A stretch of DNA of 64,000 nucleotides from Pollenia angustigena (GCA_930367215.1 OV884059.1:227973803-228037802), one strand, 5' to 3'. Counted from the stretch's first letter, positions 1 through 11,925 are shown. Made by a program: numbers and translations. Notes: generated from the sequence alone by a model not told the origin.

Positions 1-487
1 AAGTTAGACTGGCTTTTGAAATAAATTGTTGAGTTTCTTTATTTCTAGATTTTTCTTCTGTTAAAGTTACATTTGCTACTTCATAATCGCTCCATGGAGT
101 ATCTGCAAGTTTTTTTTGTCATTAAGTGCTAAGTTTTGGCGTCGATATGTTCATCAAAAAACGCTGGGGCAGCCAATTTCGGAGTAAAGTACCACTGATG
201 ACCTAGAAAAGTTAAAGCGAGACTTTTGCAACTGCTTTATTAAAAATTTTATAACTATCCAATTCCTTTAATAGGCTCAGATCATTGAGAGGAGCGTATC
301 GAGGGCACTGGCAGAGGTACCAATATTTGATATTTATTCTTAAAATAAATGAACTAAATTCAAGCAAGGCATCAACTGTTGATTTGTCTATATAAGAATG
401 CAACTGGTTTCGGAAAATGCATATTTTCCAAGAATAGATAATTTTCATTATCCAGCGAGCCCGATTGATAGCTCCTGGAGCACACAT
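1..487 (-). pseudogene. TE-associated uncharacterised protein relic, C-terminal part
   Basis: The minus strand from an ATG at 487 reads about 91 codons to a stop at 212. Similarity continues past that stop with further stops toward position 1. The frame contains ARWIMKIIYSWKICIF, then LLKELDSYK, then (after the first stop) FLGHQWYFTPKLAAPAFFDEH. I recognise this arrangement (ARWM..IY.LKI, later H.WYL and AFFD) from an uncharacterised protein family that occurs in many copies in insect genomes and behaves like a mobile-element protein. Its biochemical role is unknown to me. The frame is broken and truncated by the window edge, so this is a dead copy. The family call is from memory of the motif pattern; sure of the decay, moderately sure of the family. 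Confidence 0.5.
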
Positions 488-2738
488 AAAATAGAAAGTG
501 AAAATGACAGAGTGTAACGGTTTAGATCAATTAATGTCAGAAGTTAATGACAGTTAAAACGTAACTATAAAAATTAATGGAAATATACAATAATTATAAC
601 GAAAAAAGTATCACCATTTTTAATATTAATTTTGCCGGAACCTAAAGTTTTTGCATATGGAAATAAAGTTTGGGAAATTTTCTTCAGAAATATTCGGTCA
701 AAAAATTAAATGAACGTGGTTATTGACAAAGTTATGAGTCAAGATTGAAAAAAGGCCGAAAAACCAGATTTTTAACAAAGACTTGATTTGCGCGACCTCT
801 AAACCTCTTCCTAAAAATCTAAAAAAAATATTCAAAAATACTCTGACAAAAAAAATTTTGGGACACTTCTTTGTGTGGTCTGTGACAATGTACGTTCGGC
901 TGTTGCTTTGTGTTATTTCGTCAACACAAGCATAAATTTGATAGTATGTGTGTGCCCTTCACTGGTTTAAAACAAGTTCTTGTCGTGGTCCCAAACTATT
1001 TAACTCCACTATAAACTCTTCTCATAACTCCTAACAAGAGCGTAAAATTAAAACAGAAAAATGAAATTATTTCATATAATAAATTTATTAACGGAGATGG
1101 ATAAGAAGGGACAAAACGGGTAAAGTTTAATTCTATTGGTCCTTTTTGTAAGAACAAGCGTTTGCCCAGTGGTCGAAATTCGACGTATTTAAGTAGGTAT
1201 TTACATATTTGAACTTTCTGCTTAAAGTAGGGAAGTGATTTTATATGATTGTATGTATGTATATAAAAGTATGTACATGATGGTTTGACGCCGGGCAACG
1301 CCGGGTTCTAACAGCCTGTTTAATATAAAACTCACTTGGATTATTCCAAACGATCTATTCTGCTAACAGAATTTATGTTACAATTTTATTAAACTAACAT
1401 GTATCTTATTTAACTTTATGTTGTTAGTGTTAATGATGATGGTGTTTCTTTCCAAGCAAATACCCCGTATTAAGAACAACAAATAAGATATTCAAATTTA
1501 CATTTTTGTGTATGTTTGAAAAATATCTTTCTGAAGGGTTCTGTGTAATTTTGGTCTCTTTTATTAGTAAAGTACAGTTCCACATACTCAGACACTTCAA
1601 AACAATTTGTTTAACATTTTCAGTTTTTGTGCAAATCTTTTAAAACTAATTTAACAAACTAACACTTTACAAACAACCAACCATCATCCACCACCACTAA
1701 AAGCTTCTTCAAGTCATCATACATACATACTTTTATTAACAACAAATATCAGTGTAACAGTGTGAGTATACAACTACATTAGCACACATTACTCACATAT
1801 GTAACATAAATTATTTCTATACATAAACACAAATTCAAATACATGTTTAATTTTTAAAAGTTGTTCTTAGTTTGCAATTGCTGATGTTGTTACTCTTGCT
1901 TAGGGTTTGTACGTCGCTTATAATAGTAATTGCGGTTATTCGCACTGTTCTTACAATTATTCGAGGAATGGTGAATTTTTTAATTTCTTGCCTCTTAAGA
2001 CTGCTCTTGACGACAGACATCTGTCTGTTGACCCCAGTCAAGATTTTAACAAGCTGTCTTTTTTAGTTTGTGATTGACAGTCGTTGATAACAGATTACCT
2101 AGTTGAAAAAATCCATGAATGAGGCTTCGAATTCTCGCTCATCCGCATTATTCTCCCGATTTAGCCACGAGGGACTATTTCTTGTTTTCAAGCCTGCAGA
2201 AATGGCTCGGCGGAAAGAGATTTCTCTCCAACGCTGAAATCATTATCTATTTTGATGACTTGACAGATCTTTTTTTTTAACGGGATAACAAAAAATTGGA
2301 GGATTTTTGGACGACCAGTTGCGTAAAACTCAAAGCTGACAACGCTGAAATATAAAATAATTTTTTTTTTTACATCAAGAAACCTGCATTTCATTTAAAA
2401 TGTCATGGACTTATGGAATCGGCCTCGTTAAAAGATTTTTAACGTTCAAAATTACTTCAACATGTAGTTGGACAAAGCAAAAATTTTGTTACGTTTTTTC
2501 TTTACAAAGCGCACTTTGGTTCACTCCTTTCACAAAAAAAAACATTTGAGTTCTTTTAATTGCAAAGCAAAATAAATACACGAACTTTTTCAGCTAAACA
2601 AACTGTATTAGCGGTAAAACCCTGTGTTAAGTGTACAAGTCTGTTATATTTAATACGCGCGTCTCTTTCGTATGTATTGTAAATTAACGATTCTGCGGAA
2701 AGAGAGAGAGAAAGAGGGTTTCGTCAACTGCTTTATTC
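488..2738. other. AT-rich stretch without recognisable gene
   Basis: No supported gene or complete repeat seen. The only compositional oddity is a short GC patch around 1288-1307 containing a direct repeat of CGCCGGG. Short open frames here are AT-rich noise. Confidence 0.6.
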
Positions 2739-3155
2739 TAGGAATGGGCAAAACATATTGATATATCAAAATATCGGTATTTAAAAAAAAAATCGATATA
2801 TATCGCCGATATTTAAAATACCCATGCATCGATATGCCGATTATTAACTACGACTATCGAATTCGATATTTTTAAGAACTCTTTATAAAAATATTCAACA
2901 TTTTAGTCTTTTTTTAACTGCTAAGTCATCGTCCAGATTTGCAAGTTTTGTTGCAACAATTTTTGAGTACTTTGTTTCATGTACTCTGCAATTCTGTGTT
3001 GTTTTATTAATCTAACAATCTTCAACTTTAAGTTGTAATATATCGATATATATCGAAATATCGATATTTTTAAATAATAAATATCGATAGCCTTAGAAAT
3101 ATCAATTCGATATATGTATGTATATCGATATATTTTTTCAATTTGCCCATCCCTA
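2739..3155. mobile_element. hAT-type MITE with 8-bp TSD
   Basis: The 417-bp element begins TAGGAATGGGCAAA and ends TTTGCCCATCCCTA, which are near-perfect terminal inverted repeats. It is flanked by the direct repeat CTTTATTC at 2731-2738 and 3156-3163. An 8-bp duplication with TAGGG(A/T)TGGGCAAA-like ends fits hAT superfamily non-autonomous elements. Both sub-terminal regions are rich in self-complementary ATCGATAT motifs; the centre is non-coding. Confidence 0.85.
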
Positions 3156-3163
3156 CTTTATTC

Positions 3164-4242
3164 TGGGTAATTAAACACATGTCGTTAACACAGCTTTTTG
3201 TGTGATTTTTTTGACCACAGCGTAGAAAACAAAGCTTTATATGTATGAACATTTTGTTGTTGTGGTCTTGTAAATATTAGTACGTTAGCTACATTAATAA
3301 TATAATCAAAAGTACTCTTGCTTTACTACCAAGAGTGAAAACCGTTATTGAATTTTTATTTATTTTATTATTGAATTTAATAAGGTTCACAAAATTTTTT
3401 CACTTCTGTTGGTAACGAGCTGGACCGCTTAAACCATTAGAAATCACTGTACGCAAACGAGTACAGCTACCATTTTACAAGTTTCCAAGCAAAAAGAAAG
3501 AATTTTTAATCGTTGTACCGTTATTTATGTTTATAACAATAATACCAATAGTAGCTTAAAAAGAATTAGTGTTTCTTTTTTATTTTGGGGCACAAAAGTA
3601 TAAGTCTGATATGTGCCACGAAAACAGTATGAAGGTATGAACACTATTTTGATAATATTGAAAACAATTTTGAATTGTTTTTTTGATAATTTTTAAGTTT
3701 TATAATTAAAATCGCAACAGAAAAACTCACAGACAAAAAAAAATTACTTACATAAAAAAATAATAAAACTAGAACAGTATAAAATTGACTGTACTCGCTT
3801 GAGATCACTGACAACATGCGTAGGTAAAAAATTAATTTTTTTTTGTTAGATTTTAACTATGAGTGCAGAATATTTTACGGCCCAAAAGTGATTTAAAAGC
3901 CTTCAAGAAGCTGTTGAAAGCATATCATATGATTAAGAGGTGTTTAGGAACATAGACCGGTTTCAAGCCTACCAAAAGACAAACCTGGTACTATTAAAGT
4001 TTTCGTTAATCTGGAAATCATTGACAACGACGTCAGTCACGATAGTGATGATGAACCGTTGGCACCAAAGTAAACTCGGCAAGACTTCGTAAAGTAAATA
4101 AATCCTATTTGTCACTGAATTCCATCGCAGAGCTCAACTCCTCAGCAGAACTCTGAAGTTTGGGAAAGATTAAATAGGGCACGTGATGAAATGTTTGAAA
4201 AATCTTTGATTACATTGTCTTTGACCTTATAGCCTCCAATTC
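3164..4242. other. No recognisable feature
   Basis: AT-rich sequence without a supported gene, tandem repeat or clear element boundary. Confidence 0.6.
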
Positions 4243-4392
4243 TTGAAGTCGAATCGAACTGGCTTTCTTCGTATGAAATGCTTAGCGGGATGGTGCCCAA
4301 AATATTCCTTAAAACGAGTCAATGATAAAACATTTTTACTTTCATCCCGCTGAGCAATTCATTCGAGGAAATCCAGTTCGATTCGGCTTCAA
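4243..4392. repeat. Palindromic MITE, about 50-bp arms
   Basis: The left arm starts TTGAAGTCGAATCGAACTGG and the right arm ends with the imperfect reverse complement CCAGTTCGATTCGGCTTCAA. Pairing continues through the AGCGGGATG / CATCCCGCT region, giving a roughly 150-bp inverted-repeat element with a short central loop. No coding capacity. Target duplication not clear. Confidence 0.7.
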
Positions 4393-5806
4393 AAACTGGG
4401 TAGCGGCTATTGCTGCCAGTTAGATTTGTACTGCAAAAAATTGCATGTGAAATCTTCTGATCCATTTGTTTCACGTGTTGTTAAAAATTTGTTGGAGTAG
4501 TTGAACTGTACTGCACAAAATTATTGTGTGTTTTAAAACTTTTTTAGATACAATCTTTATGTTGATCGTAGAAATTTATAGCAACGTCTGGTTCAATATT
4601 TGCAGATTAATCTCAAGATGGGGTTGGACACTATCCTACTAAACTACAAAACCATCTGCGGTCCATTTTTTGCCATTGTGGAGCTCGTTGGCAGTATAAG
4701 AAGGGCTTAAAACAATTTGCATTGAAAAACAATGTTCTGGAAATTTTCATACGTAAGAGGTCAGCAAACTCAGTTGAGTTAAAAATTTTTTTTTTTTCAT
4801 TTTTTCGATTTAATGTTTTTTTTGAATACTTTGTGGCCATGACGCAAATAAAACAAAAACTAACATTTATGTATGTTTCAGGCTTACTAATCATAACGCA
4901 ATTACTTTTATATATTTAAATATAAAGTCTACTTTTAGGCGTAACAAATATTTTTCTATTACTAAAAAAATTCGTACAGTGGCATTGATATATACAAGTA
5001 CATACCAAACTAAAAATGTTATATTTTGAAAGAAAACTAAAAAAAAATGACTGTAAAACAGTGATGTCCAAAATGCAAATTGTGGTTGTATTGCTTTATA
5101 TTAGTATTAGTGAATAAAGAGACAAATATTCTTAATAAATATACAAAAAATATGTAACTATCCGCCGCATGTGTACTCTTCGCTTGATAATCGATGCCTG
5201 AATTGTGTACTCTCGTGGACTAAATGAAAGAGCGTTAGAATGCGTGTGAAGAATATGTGTGCATTAATTTCCACAATTGTGGTATGGACTGGACACCAAT
5301 GCTGTTAAAAAACATTGAGTGTGCAAACAAAAAAAAATAAATGATAGCAGCACTCACCAGTTATTATTTGCGTTGAATATAGCGCTTTTTGTGTCAAAAA
5401 TGGATTGCTTCAAAGTGGGCACTCACCACATGAAATGCCTGCCTTCCGTAAGCGAGTGGGTAAGCGAAACTCTTACATTTCACCCTTACAAACCTGCTTC
5501 GTTGGAAGCTCCATTTTTTTATTGGGTATGCATAACAATTTTAAACGAAAACAACTTAAAATTAAAACTAAAAATAATTCTTAGATAAATTTAATTTCAT
5601 AGCCATATATTCACTTACGCCAGTTAAATGGTGGGGCATCAATAAGTGTATTTAAAGTAGCCGGCCGGAACGGTATTGTCAGAACTCCAGTTGATAACAT
5701 TTTATTATCAACCCAATTATGAGTAATAATTCCCTAGTAGTTTTTTCCCATATGCGATTTTTCCTTTTTAAATTCAATTGTAACAATAAAATAATAGAGT
5801 TGTATA
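4393..5806. other. No recognisable feature
   Basis: AT-rich. A frame at 5319-5588 is open but has no recognisable motif and is not supported as a gene. Confidence 0.6.
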
Positions 5807-6064
5807 CAGGGTTACCGTTCGACCGTCGCAATTTGACACTTTTTTTTAGCGGCCTGCGATGTTTTGTTAGACTTTGTTTTCATCACCGACTTTTGCGACT
5901 TTTTTCACAAAAAGCATTTAATTTGCAGGAAATTATAAATTTTCTTATTATTTTTATAAAAAAAAAAAAAAAAAAATATCGTCAAAATTTAAAAGCAATT
6001 CACAGATTTTTGTTACTTTTGCAAAAATTTTTTTACTTTTTTGCAACCTTATTATGTATACAAT
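5807..6064. mobile_element. hAT left-end fragment (CAGGGTTACCGTTCG family)
   Basis: Begins CAGGGTTACCGTTCG followed by GTCGCAATTTGACAC and repeated GCGACTTTT-like motifs, matching the left part of the complete element at 8790-9823. The right end is missing, so this is a truncated copy. It ends in the TTGCAACCTTATTATGTATA region, which also matches the 9-kb copy. Confidence 0.75.
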
Positions 6065-6083
6065 AAGGGTGTTCACGTCACAA

Positions 6084-6200
6084 GAACTGTTAAGCGAATA
6101 AGAATTACTTATAAGCAAAAGCCTTACTTGTAACCATATCAAAGCTTTAACAAATACAACAACAATAAACAGTGAGGTTATCTTTTCTTACCAAATTTGT
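6084..6200. repeat. Dispersed repeat containing AACTGTTAAGCGAATAA
   Basis: AACTGTTAAGCGAATAAGAA, then TTACTTGTAACC, then AACAATAAACAGTGAGGTTA. The same modules occur in reverse complement at about 23.77-23.89 kb and 31.68-31.80 kb. Boundaries are not defined. Confidence 0.6.
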
Positions 6201-7256
6201 GTTCGTATTTTTTTGATAAGTATCGAATGTGATATAAACATTGTTTCTATGTTTATTGGTTCAAAAGATAAATGGGCTGTCAAAAAAGTTCCAAAATTCA
6301 GGTTTTACACGTTTACTCCTTAAAACGGCCGAATTTCAAAAAAGTACCGCTTATTTTTCTAAAGAACTACAATAAGTATTAAATTTTTTTTGTATCTCTT
6401 TAAGTTTTGAAGATATAAGGTTACCGAATTTTCTCGTTTTTACCCTTTTTTACCCCCTAAACATTCGAATTTCCAAAAATCCTGTCTTAGTTGATCGATT
6501 TGGGGAGTTATCAATCTCTGGTCTAAATTTCAAGTTTCTAGGGTCAGCGGTTTGGGCTGGGCGATGATGAATGAGTCAGTCAGTCACCCACGCAGCTCTT
6601 ATATATGTATATATATAGATTGACGAAATTTTAGCTCTTCCTATCTGAAGTATGTAATCCAGACTATATCGCTGATTTGCTGTAACATCGCCATAACTCA
6701 AAAATAAATTTTTTACAGAAAACGACTTTAAAATCTCTCAAGAGGAGAGTTAAAAATATCTTCATATGAAGTAATTACTACTGATATACTTTAGCTCTTC
6801 CTTAGTGATAAGTCCAAATTTTCGATTTTTTTACTTTGACGTTGTTGCAGGAAATGAGCGATATGTGATATAAATACATATATAAAAACTAAGTTCCCAC
6901 CATACTTGGTGTCTTCGGAAAGTTTCGAGATTTCAATAAACGCACAGACAGATGGACATCATAAAATTAACTCCACCATTCATAAGGATCTAAATTGTAT
7001 GTATGTATATACTTAATGGTTTCTACAAAGTTTAATATTATAAAATTAAAGTTTTATCAAACTATATCGTAACTTCTATAATCGCGATTAACGAACAAAA
7101 TTAACGTTAATCGTAATCGTAATTATGAAAATTCAAGATTAAATGCAAAAACCCTACTCTTATTTTTCTTAACTAGAAATGTTGACATCAATAAATATAA
7201 CCTTGCCCCTTTTCTTGGTTCCTTTTGTGCAAAGTACGGTTGTATGTGTGTGTCTG
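6201..7256. other. Non-coding repeat-like sequence
   Basis: No gene. Around 6540-6600 a GC-richer segment contains tandem GTCA units (GAGTCAGTCAGTCACCC) followed by TATATATGTATATATATAG, the kind of module seen in dispersed insect repeats. Family not identified. Confidence 0.45.
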
Positions 7257-7634
7257 TACCCTGCAAATAAAATTGGACCACCTGATCCATTTTGATAAAA
7301 TGGACTACTCCATGGACTGGTCCGATGTAATGCAAGCATGGACCATGTCATTGTTAAAAAGTGTTTGTAGTGAGACGACATGTCTTCGTTTTTTAACGAC
7401 ATGCTTTCGTTTTTAAACGACTTCAAAACTAATCCTCTTGTGTATACCATGGAGTAGTTTTAAAACTACTCCTTAGTGGTCCAAAGGTGGGTTATATGGT
7501 CCTCTCCCAGGACATCGTAATGTTAAATAGACCAGGTTTTTTCCAAACGTTTGGGTTAGTTTTGGACAAGTCCTGGTCCCTTGTTGACTACTCTTTACAC
7601 GCGTGTTTGGACTGGTCCTATTATTTGCAGGGTA
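7257..7634 (+). mobile_element. 378-bp MITE, TACCCTGCAAATAA ends, copy 1
   Basis: Starts TACCCTGCAAATAAAATTGG and ends TCCTATTATTTGCAGGGTA, so the ends are inverted repeats. The entire unit recurs, reversed, at 45171-45547 with most internal sequence conserved, including AGTAGTTTTAAAACTACTCC and the paired AACGACATG motifs. The frames crossing it are not conserved as protein between the two copies. Confidence 0.85.
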
Positions 7635-7964
7635 TGAAATGCTTACAACTAAATGTTAACAAAGATTGTAGGTATACAAACAAATATTCAAATGTGGTGA
7701 TAATAATGATGGCTGTTTTAAAGTACCCACAAAATTTTACTCATTTTTTGTGATATGTACATATTTTTGGTTGAGCTATTTTGTTTTTATGTGAGAGTTT
7801 TCTGTCATGGTTTTTTTCTTATTTTTTTTTGAAAATTTGTTGATGACAGGACTTTAAGAGAATGTGGTGCTGTTAAAACTTTAGTAAAAAAAAGAGATAT
7901 ATAAAGAAGGTTAAATCTATTAAAAGTTTGTTTTGTATTTTTTTCTAATTTGAAATTATATTAA

Positions 7965-8250
7965 CGGCCGTTTTCACCAAGTTCAGGGGCCTAATCACCG
8001 CATACGATATCGAGAAAAATTGATCGAAATTATATATTTTGGTATCATGAAACTCGATATCGAATGAAAATTATGGATTTTGAAATAATAGCATTCGTTA
8101 TCATTCGATACGTCAGTGTATGTCGTATGCCAAAACATTCGATAGTTTATTCGATACGATAGTATCGAATGCGGTGATTAGACCCCAGTTTAAACTAACT
8201 ATTACTTTAACTTCCACTTAACAATAAGTTTTTGACAGTTACAGACACAC
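7965..8250. repeat. Truncated TAA-type MITE interrupted by another MITE
   Basis: After TAA at 7962-7964 the sequence starts CGGCCGTTTTCACCAAGTTC, the same terminus as the complete element at 30626-30741. It is interrupted after TTCAG and resumes AGTTTAAACTAACTATTACTTTAAC. The expected right terminus is absent, so the outer copy is truncated. Confidence 0.65.
7987..8185. mobile_element. 199-bp MITE nested in the 7965 element
   Basis: Ends GGGCCTAATCACCGCAT and ATGCGGTGATTAGACCC are inverted repeats. CAG at 7984-7986 and 8186-8188 may be a 3-bp target duplication. The interior is rich in TCGATATCG-like self-complementary sequence. Confidence 0.7.
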
Positions 8251-8419
8251 TTTTTCTGTAAATTAAACGTCTGTAATTTCACATTGCCTTCCCGGTCAAA
8301 TAATCACATTTAAAACGTAACGACGTAATCTGTTTTGATAGTTTTCGGCATGAATTACAGAAATACTTTTTTTCTGACTTTGCGAAAAACGATAGAATAT
8401 TTTGTTTCACATCTTCCCG

Positions 8420-8575
8420 ATGCGAGAAGATTTCACCAAAGTTACAGAACATGGGATCAGAGACCTGCGCCGTGGAATTAAATCGGCAACGGCAGCTAAC
8501 GCAAAAAAATATTCGGCGGCGGCTCGAAGCCGGCTGTTAGCAGATAAGAAGAAAACATCAAATGACAAATTTTAA
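8420..8575 (+). CDS. Small basic open frame, 51 codons, unrecognised
   Basis: ATG at 8420 to TAA at 8573-8575 encodes a lysine/arginine- and alanine-rich peptide (MREDFTKVTEHG, then IKSATAANAKKYSAAARSR, ending KKKTSNDKF). Its base composition is clearly more GC-rich than the AT-rich surroundings, which is unusual here. I recognise no family. It may be the C-terminal tail of a mobile-element or other protein whose upstream part is missing, since no splice site or upstream frame is convincing. The sequence AGACCTGCGCCG within it recurs in reverse complement near 11.15 kb, supporting a repeat origin. Confidence 0.25.
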   Translation: MREDFTKVTEHGIRDLRRGIKSATAANAKKYSAAARSRLLADKKKTSNDKF

Positions 8576-8635
8576 ATAAATTTTTTTAGATATAAACATT
8601 TTTTTTTTTAAAATTATTAATCCATTAAGGATTAA

Positions 8636-8760
8636 GGAGCCGGCTATGCGGTGAAGCTTTATTAAGCGAAGCCGGTGTTTGTTATACCATAGAGGATAAA
8701 ATCCTTGCGCCCGGCCGAAGGCCGGCTATGCAGAGAAGCTTTATTTAGAGAAGCTGGGGT
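8636..8760. repeat. 82-bp tandem pair
   Basis: CCGGCTATGC plus GAAGCTTTATT and a following GAAGC.GG module occur twice, starting at 8640 and 8722 (period 82). Between them, GGATAAAATCCTTGCGCC is matched in reverse complement near 31.15-31.22 kb, so the unit belongs to a dispersed repeat. Confidence 0.65.
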
Positions 8761-8789
8761 TTATTTGATAACATTTTTATTACCTAGTG

Positions 8790-9823
8790 CAGTGTTACCG
8801 TTCGCCCGACTAAAGTCGCAATTTGACCCTTTTTCAGCGGTCTGCGACTTTTTGTGAGACTTTTTTTTATCACCGACTTTTGCGACTATTTTAATTTTTC
8901 TGCTACTTTTTACCCTTTTTGTTAAGATTCTTACAAAACATTCAATTTTCTAATTATTTGTATAAAAAAAAAAAAAAATTCGTCAAAATAGCCTCGTCAA
9001 AATTTAAAAACAATTCATAAATTATTGTTCATTTGGCAACACTTTAATTACATTTTTGCAACCTTGTCATGTAAACAACATATTTGAGGCGAATTCAGTT
9101 CAAGGTCGTGGCAAGTTTTGACAGTTCGGACCAATTTGTTTTAATTTGTCAGTGTTTTGTTAGAAATGGTTGACATTTCGAATCGTAAACACCAGCAATG
9201 CAATGCAAAAAACCTCTGTTGTTTCTGTTGGTTTTGGATTGTTGTAGTCTTAGCACCACCTGTAGTTTTCGAATCGTAAACACTAGCAAAGCAATGTAAA
9301 AACATGCAATTCAATGCTGTCATCTTTAAATTTAATAGACAAAGATATAGAAGACTGGATTCCCTGTGATGAACTTATTTCTAAATATAGAAATAAAATT
9401 TTAAAAAAGTAGTATTTATGTAAGATCAAACGAACGGAATTAAAGTACAATTTTCAAGGGGCTTTAATTGGACAAGTTTAAATTTTGTCAAAAATATATT
9501 AACCTTAACTTTTTTGGCTTGTTTTACAACAGAAATTCTACTCCTTTGACCTTGGCAGCATACGACAAATTTATTAAACTTAAGTAAATGTTTTCACTAT
9601 ACATGAAAACATGGACAAACATGTACATTGTTATGAAATATGATAAAAATGAATTCTGCAATAAGCTTTTTGTTTCAATTGTTTTGTTATGCTTTTTATT
9701 AATAAAAAAACGTTAAAAAAAAGATGTGCGACTTTTACTTTCTGAAACGACTTTTTTGTGTGACTTTATTTTTATAAAACAACCTTTTGTGCGACTTTTC
9801 AAAAATTCCTAACGGTAACCCTG
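8790..9823. mobile_element. Complete 1,034-bp non-autonomous hAT element
   Basis: Starts CAGTGTTACCGTTCG and ends CTAACGGTAACCCTG. The exact 8-bp direct repeat ACCTAGTG lies on both sides (8782-8789 and 9824-9831). Sub-terminal regions contain many GCGACTTTT-type motifs in both orientations, the usual arrangement of hAT transposase binding sites. No transposase is present. It shares its TIR with the elements at 17222-18246 and 39291-41247. Confidence 0.9.
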
Positions 9824-9831
9824 ACCTAGTG

Positions 9832-10143
9832 TACTTCCGTAACATTTCGATATAAATTTTGTTAAAACTGTATTAGAAGCTAAAGAGTTAAAAAGTTTTA
9901 AATAAATTTTGCATTTCCAGAAAGATCTGTTTAAAGGCCAATATTGGCCATATACGTTCAGAAATGTAGAGGGAAATCGCAAATTTATATGAAAACTTCA
10001 GAGGTCCATTACTCGGAAACTATGCGTTTCCGAGAATTTTGCCATTTCATTTTTTCTTCTTATTTTTCGATTTTCTATTACCTTATGTACTTTTCTTTTA
10101 TTTGGAGCTGCGTTGGTAAACTGGACTTGTTCCTAAAATTATT
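9832..10143. other. No recognisable feature
   Basis: AT-rich; the open frame beginning at 9944 has no recognisable motif and runs into the hairpin that follows. Confidence 0.5.
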
Positions 10144-10234
10144 ACATTTTTTTAATCGCAAATTTGTGTTGAGCAGCATGTTGCAAACATAAAATAAACA
10201 TGTTGCTCAACACAAATTTGCGATAAAAAATGTC
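10144..10234. repeat. Near-perfect hairpin, about 28-38-bp stem
   Basis: The arm at 10155-10182 (ATCGCAAATTTGTGTTGAGC onward) is the reverse complement of 10197-10224 with a single mismatch. The flanking ACATTTTTT / AAAAAATGT extends the stem further. The loop is about 14 nt. Could be a tiny palindromic MITE or a small-RNA-type hairpin; sequence alone cannot decide. Confidence 0.8.
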
Positions 10235-10237
10235 AAA

Positions 10238-10520
10238 ACTAGGTAACTTCACTTTATCGGGAATAAAACACGAATTTATCCATGGATTTTCATGAAACAA
10301 AATGTAGTTTATTTCTATTATATGCAGCTTTTTGAAAAAATAATTAAGTTAAAAGATTAAAAAAAAATAATGTGTAATAAAATGGTAAAAGTTTGTGATT
10401 TTTAGCTCTACACAAATTAGCTATACTAGGTACTTTCAGTTTATCGGGATTAAAACAGGTATTTATTCATGGATTTTTATGAAATAAAATATATTTTACT
10501 TCTAATGCATGCAGCTTTAA
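10238..10520. repeat. 187-bp tandem duplication
   Basis: ACTAGGTA..TTCA.TTTATCGGGA..AAAACA begins at 10238 and again at 10425. Similarity continues through CATGGATTTT.ATGAAA and ATGCAGCTTT. Two diverged copies directly after the hairpin. Confidence 0.65.
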
Positions 10521-11264
10521 GCTTAAGTAATAAAACTGGTAAGTATTTGTTGATTTCAATTTTTTATGAATTTTTTTAAATCAAAAATTTTATAAAAAAA
10601 AAACAAAAAAAGAATTTTTTTTTGCCACTTCGGCCTTAATAACTCAAAAAGTAATGGCTTAATTAAAAAATGATATTAGAAAAACTTAAATCAGGCATAA
10701 TTTAAAACGTTTTGAGGGATTGGATAACAAAATCGGGTACGTCGTTCAAAAGCTACGATAAGATGTATGGTGCAGCCTCTTCAAAAATCTCAAATTTTAG
10801 AAAAACCATTTTTTAAAAAAAAACCTTACCATAGAATTTTAAAAAATTATGTTTTTTGCAGTTAGGTGACTATAGCGGGTCAAAACAATATAGTGGTTAT
10901 TCAAGCCCTTTTTTGCTGTTGACCTGTGTAATTCACCACTCTTAACTCATTTTCGTATACTTATGTCGTTATTTTACAAATTTTAATGAAATTTTCTTTC
11001 GGATAGTAAAAAAAAAAAAAAATTTCCTAAGGTGGTTAAAAAAAAGAAAATAAAATTCTTCAAACCTAGCCACTGATTAGGCTAAGCTGGAGCAGATTTT
11101 CAGCTGAAAAATTGTCGGCGGAGGCGGCTAAAAACTTAGCAGGCGGTTAGCCACTTCGGCGCAGGTCTTCGCATGGGATCTGTTTGTGAAAAAAGCAATT
11201 TGTTTTTGAAAAAGAAACATGAAAAACATTTGTAGAGAACATGAAAATGCTCTTAAAAAATGCC
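10521..11264. other. No gene; GC-rich patch at about 11.09-11.18 kb
   Basis: Mostly AT-rich. GTCGGCGGAGGCGGCTAAA and CGGCGCAGGTCTTCGC near 11.11-11.18 kb form a GC-rich island partly matching the 8.4-kb open frame in reverse. No feature call supported. Confidence 0.45.
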
Positions 11265-11925
11265 CTTTTTGCAAAAAGTAACATCAATCCAATGACTTAC
11301 GTCTTCGTACAATTTTGTCATTTTTTACGTGTCATCTATTTTATGACTATAGTGACATCAATTCGATGTCACATTTTGTATATTATTAAAATAATTTTCA
11401 TGATTACAATGTATTATAAGAAGCAGAAATTCCTATATTCTATTTTTTTTTTTTTAATTATTTAGTTAACTACATCATATTTTTAAAGTAGAATGATTAC
11501 GAAAACCATATGGGGCATGGTGCTGGTGTCATATTATCGTGAGTTCTGTTGAAAACAAAGGTCGTCATTCAACAAACATGAAACAAACGTTAGTAACGGG
11601 TAAGTAAATAATAATATTCTCTCACTTTGACTTAAGTCAATTCCAATGACTTTGACTTAATGACAAACTGTCATTAATTTGATGCTAATGTGTCCTTTCT
11701 CCGATGTTACTGCGTCAACGCACTGAGGACATGTTGGTCATTTCTGTGATGCCGATGTGTCATACCATTGATGACATAATTTAATTTTGACACTGATGAC
11801 ACTTTTGCCAAGTGATGTTAAGGTTGACATCATCATGATGAAAAGTGTCATGGGGTCAAAAACGAAGACATTTGTCATAGCACTGATGTCAAAATACATC
11901 AGCGTTATGACGCCTTTTCTATCAG
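11265..11925 (+). repeat. Dispersed 650-bp repeat, copy 1
   Basis: From GCAAAAAGTAACATCAATCC to ATACATCAGCGTTATGACG this segment matches 35545-36172 almost collinearly. Both copies are studded with TGACATCA / TGATGTCA-type motifs, especially near the ends. Non-coding; class unknown, possibly a non-autonomous DNA element. Confidence 0.8.

Noticed and set aside
1847..2066. Overlapping 64-codon frames on both strands
   Set aside because: Neither has a motif; antisense mirror frames in biased sequence.
5719..6066. 115-codon plus-strand frame
   Set aside because: Runs through the hAT left-end fragment and a poly(A) tract that yields a lysine run; not coding.
7123..7753. Frames of 63-93 codons on both strands
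   Set aside because: They lie in the 378-bp MITE and are not conserved as protein in its second copy at 45171-45547.
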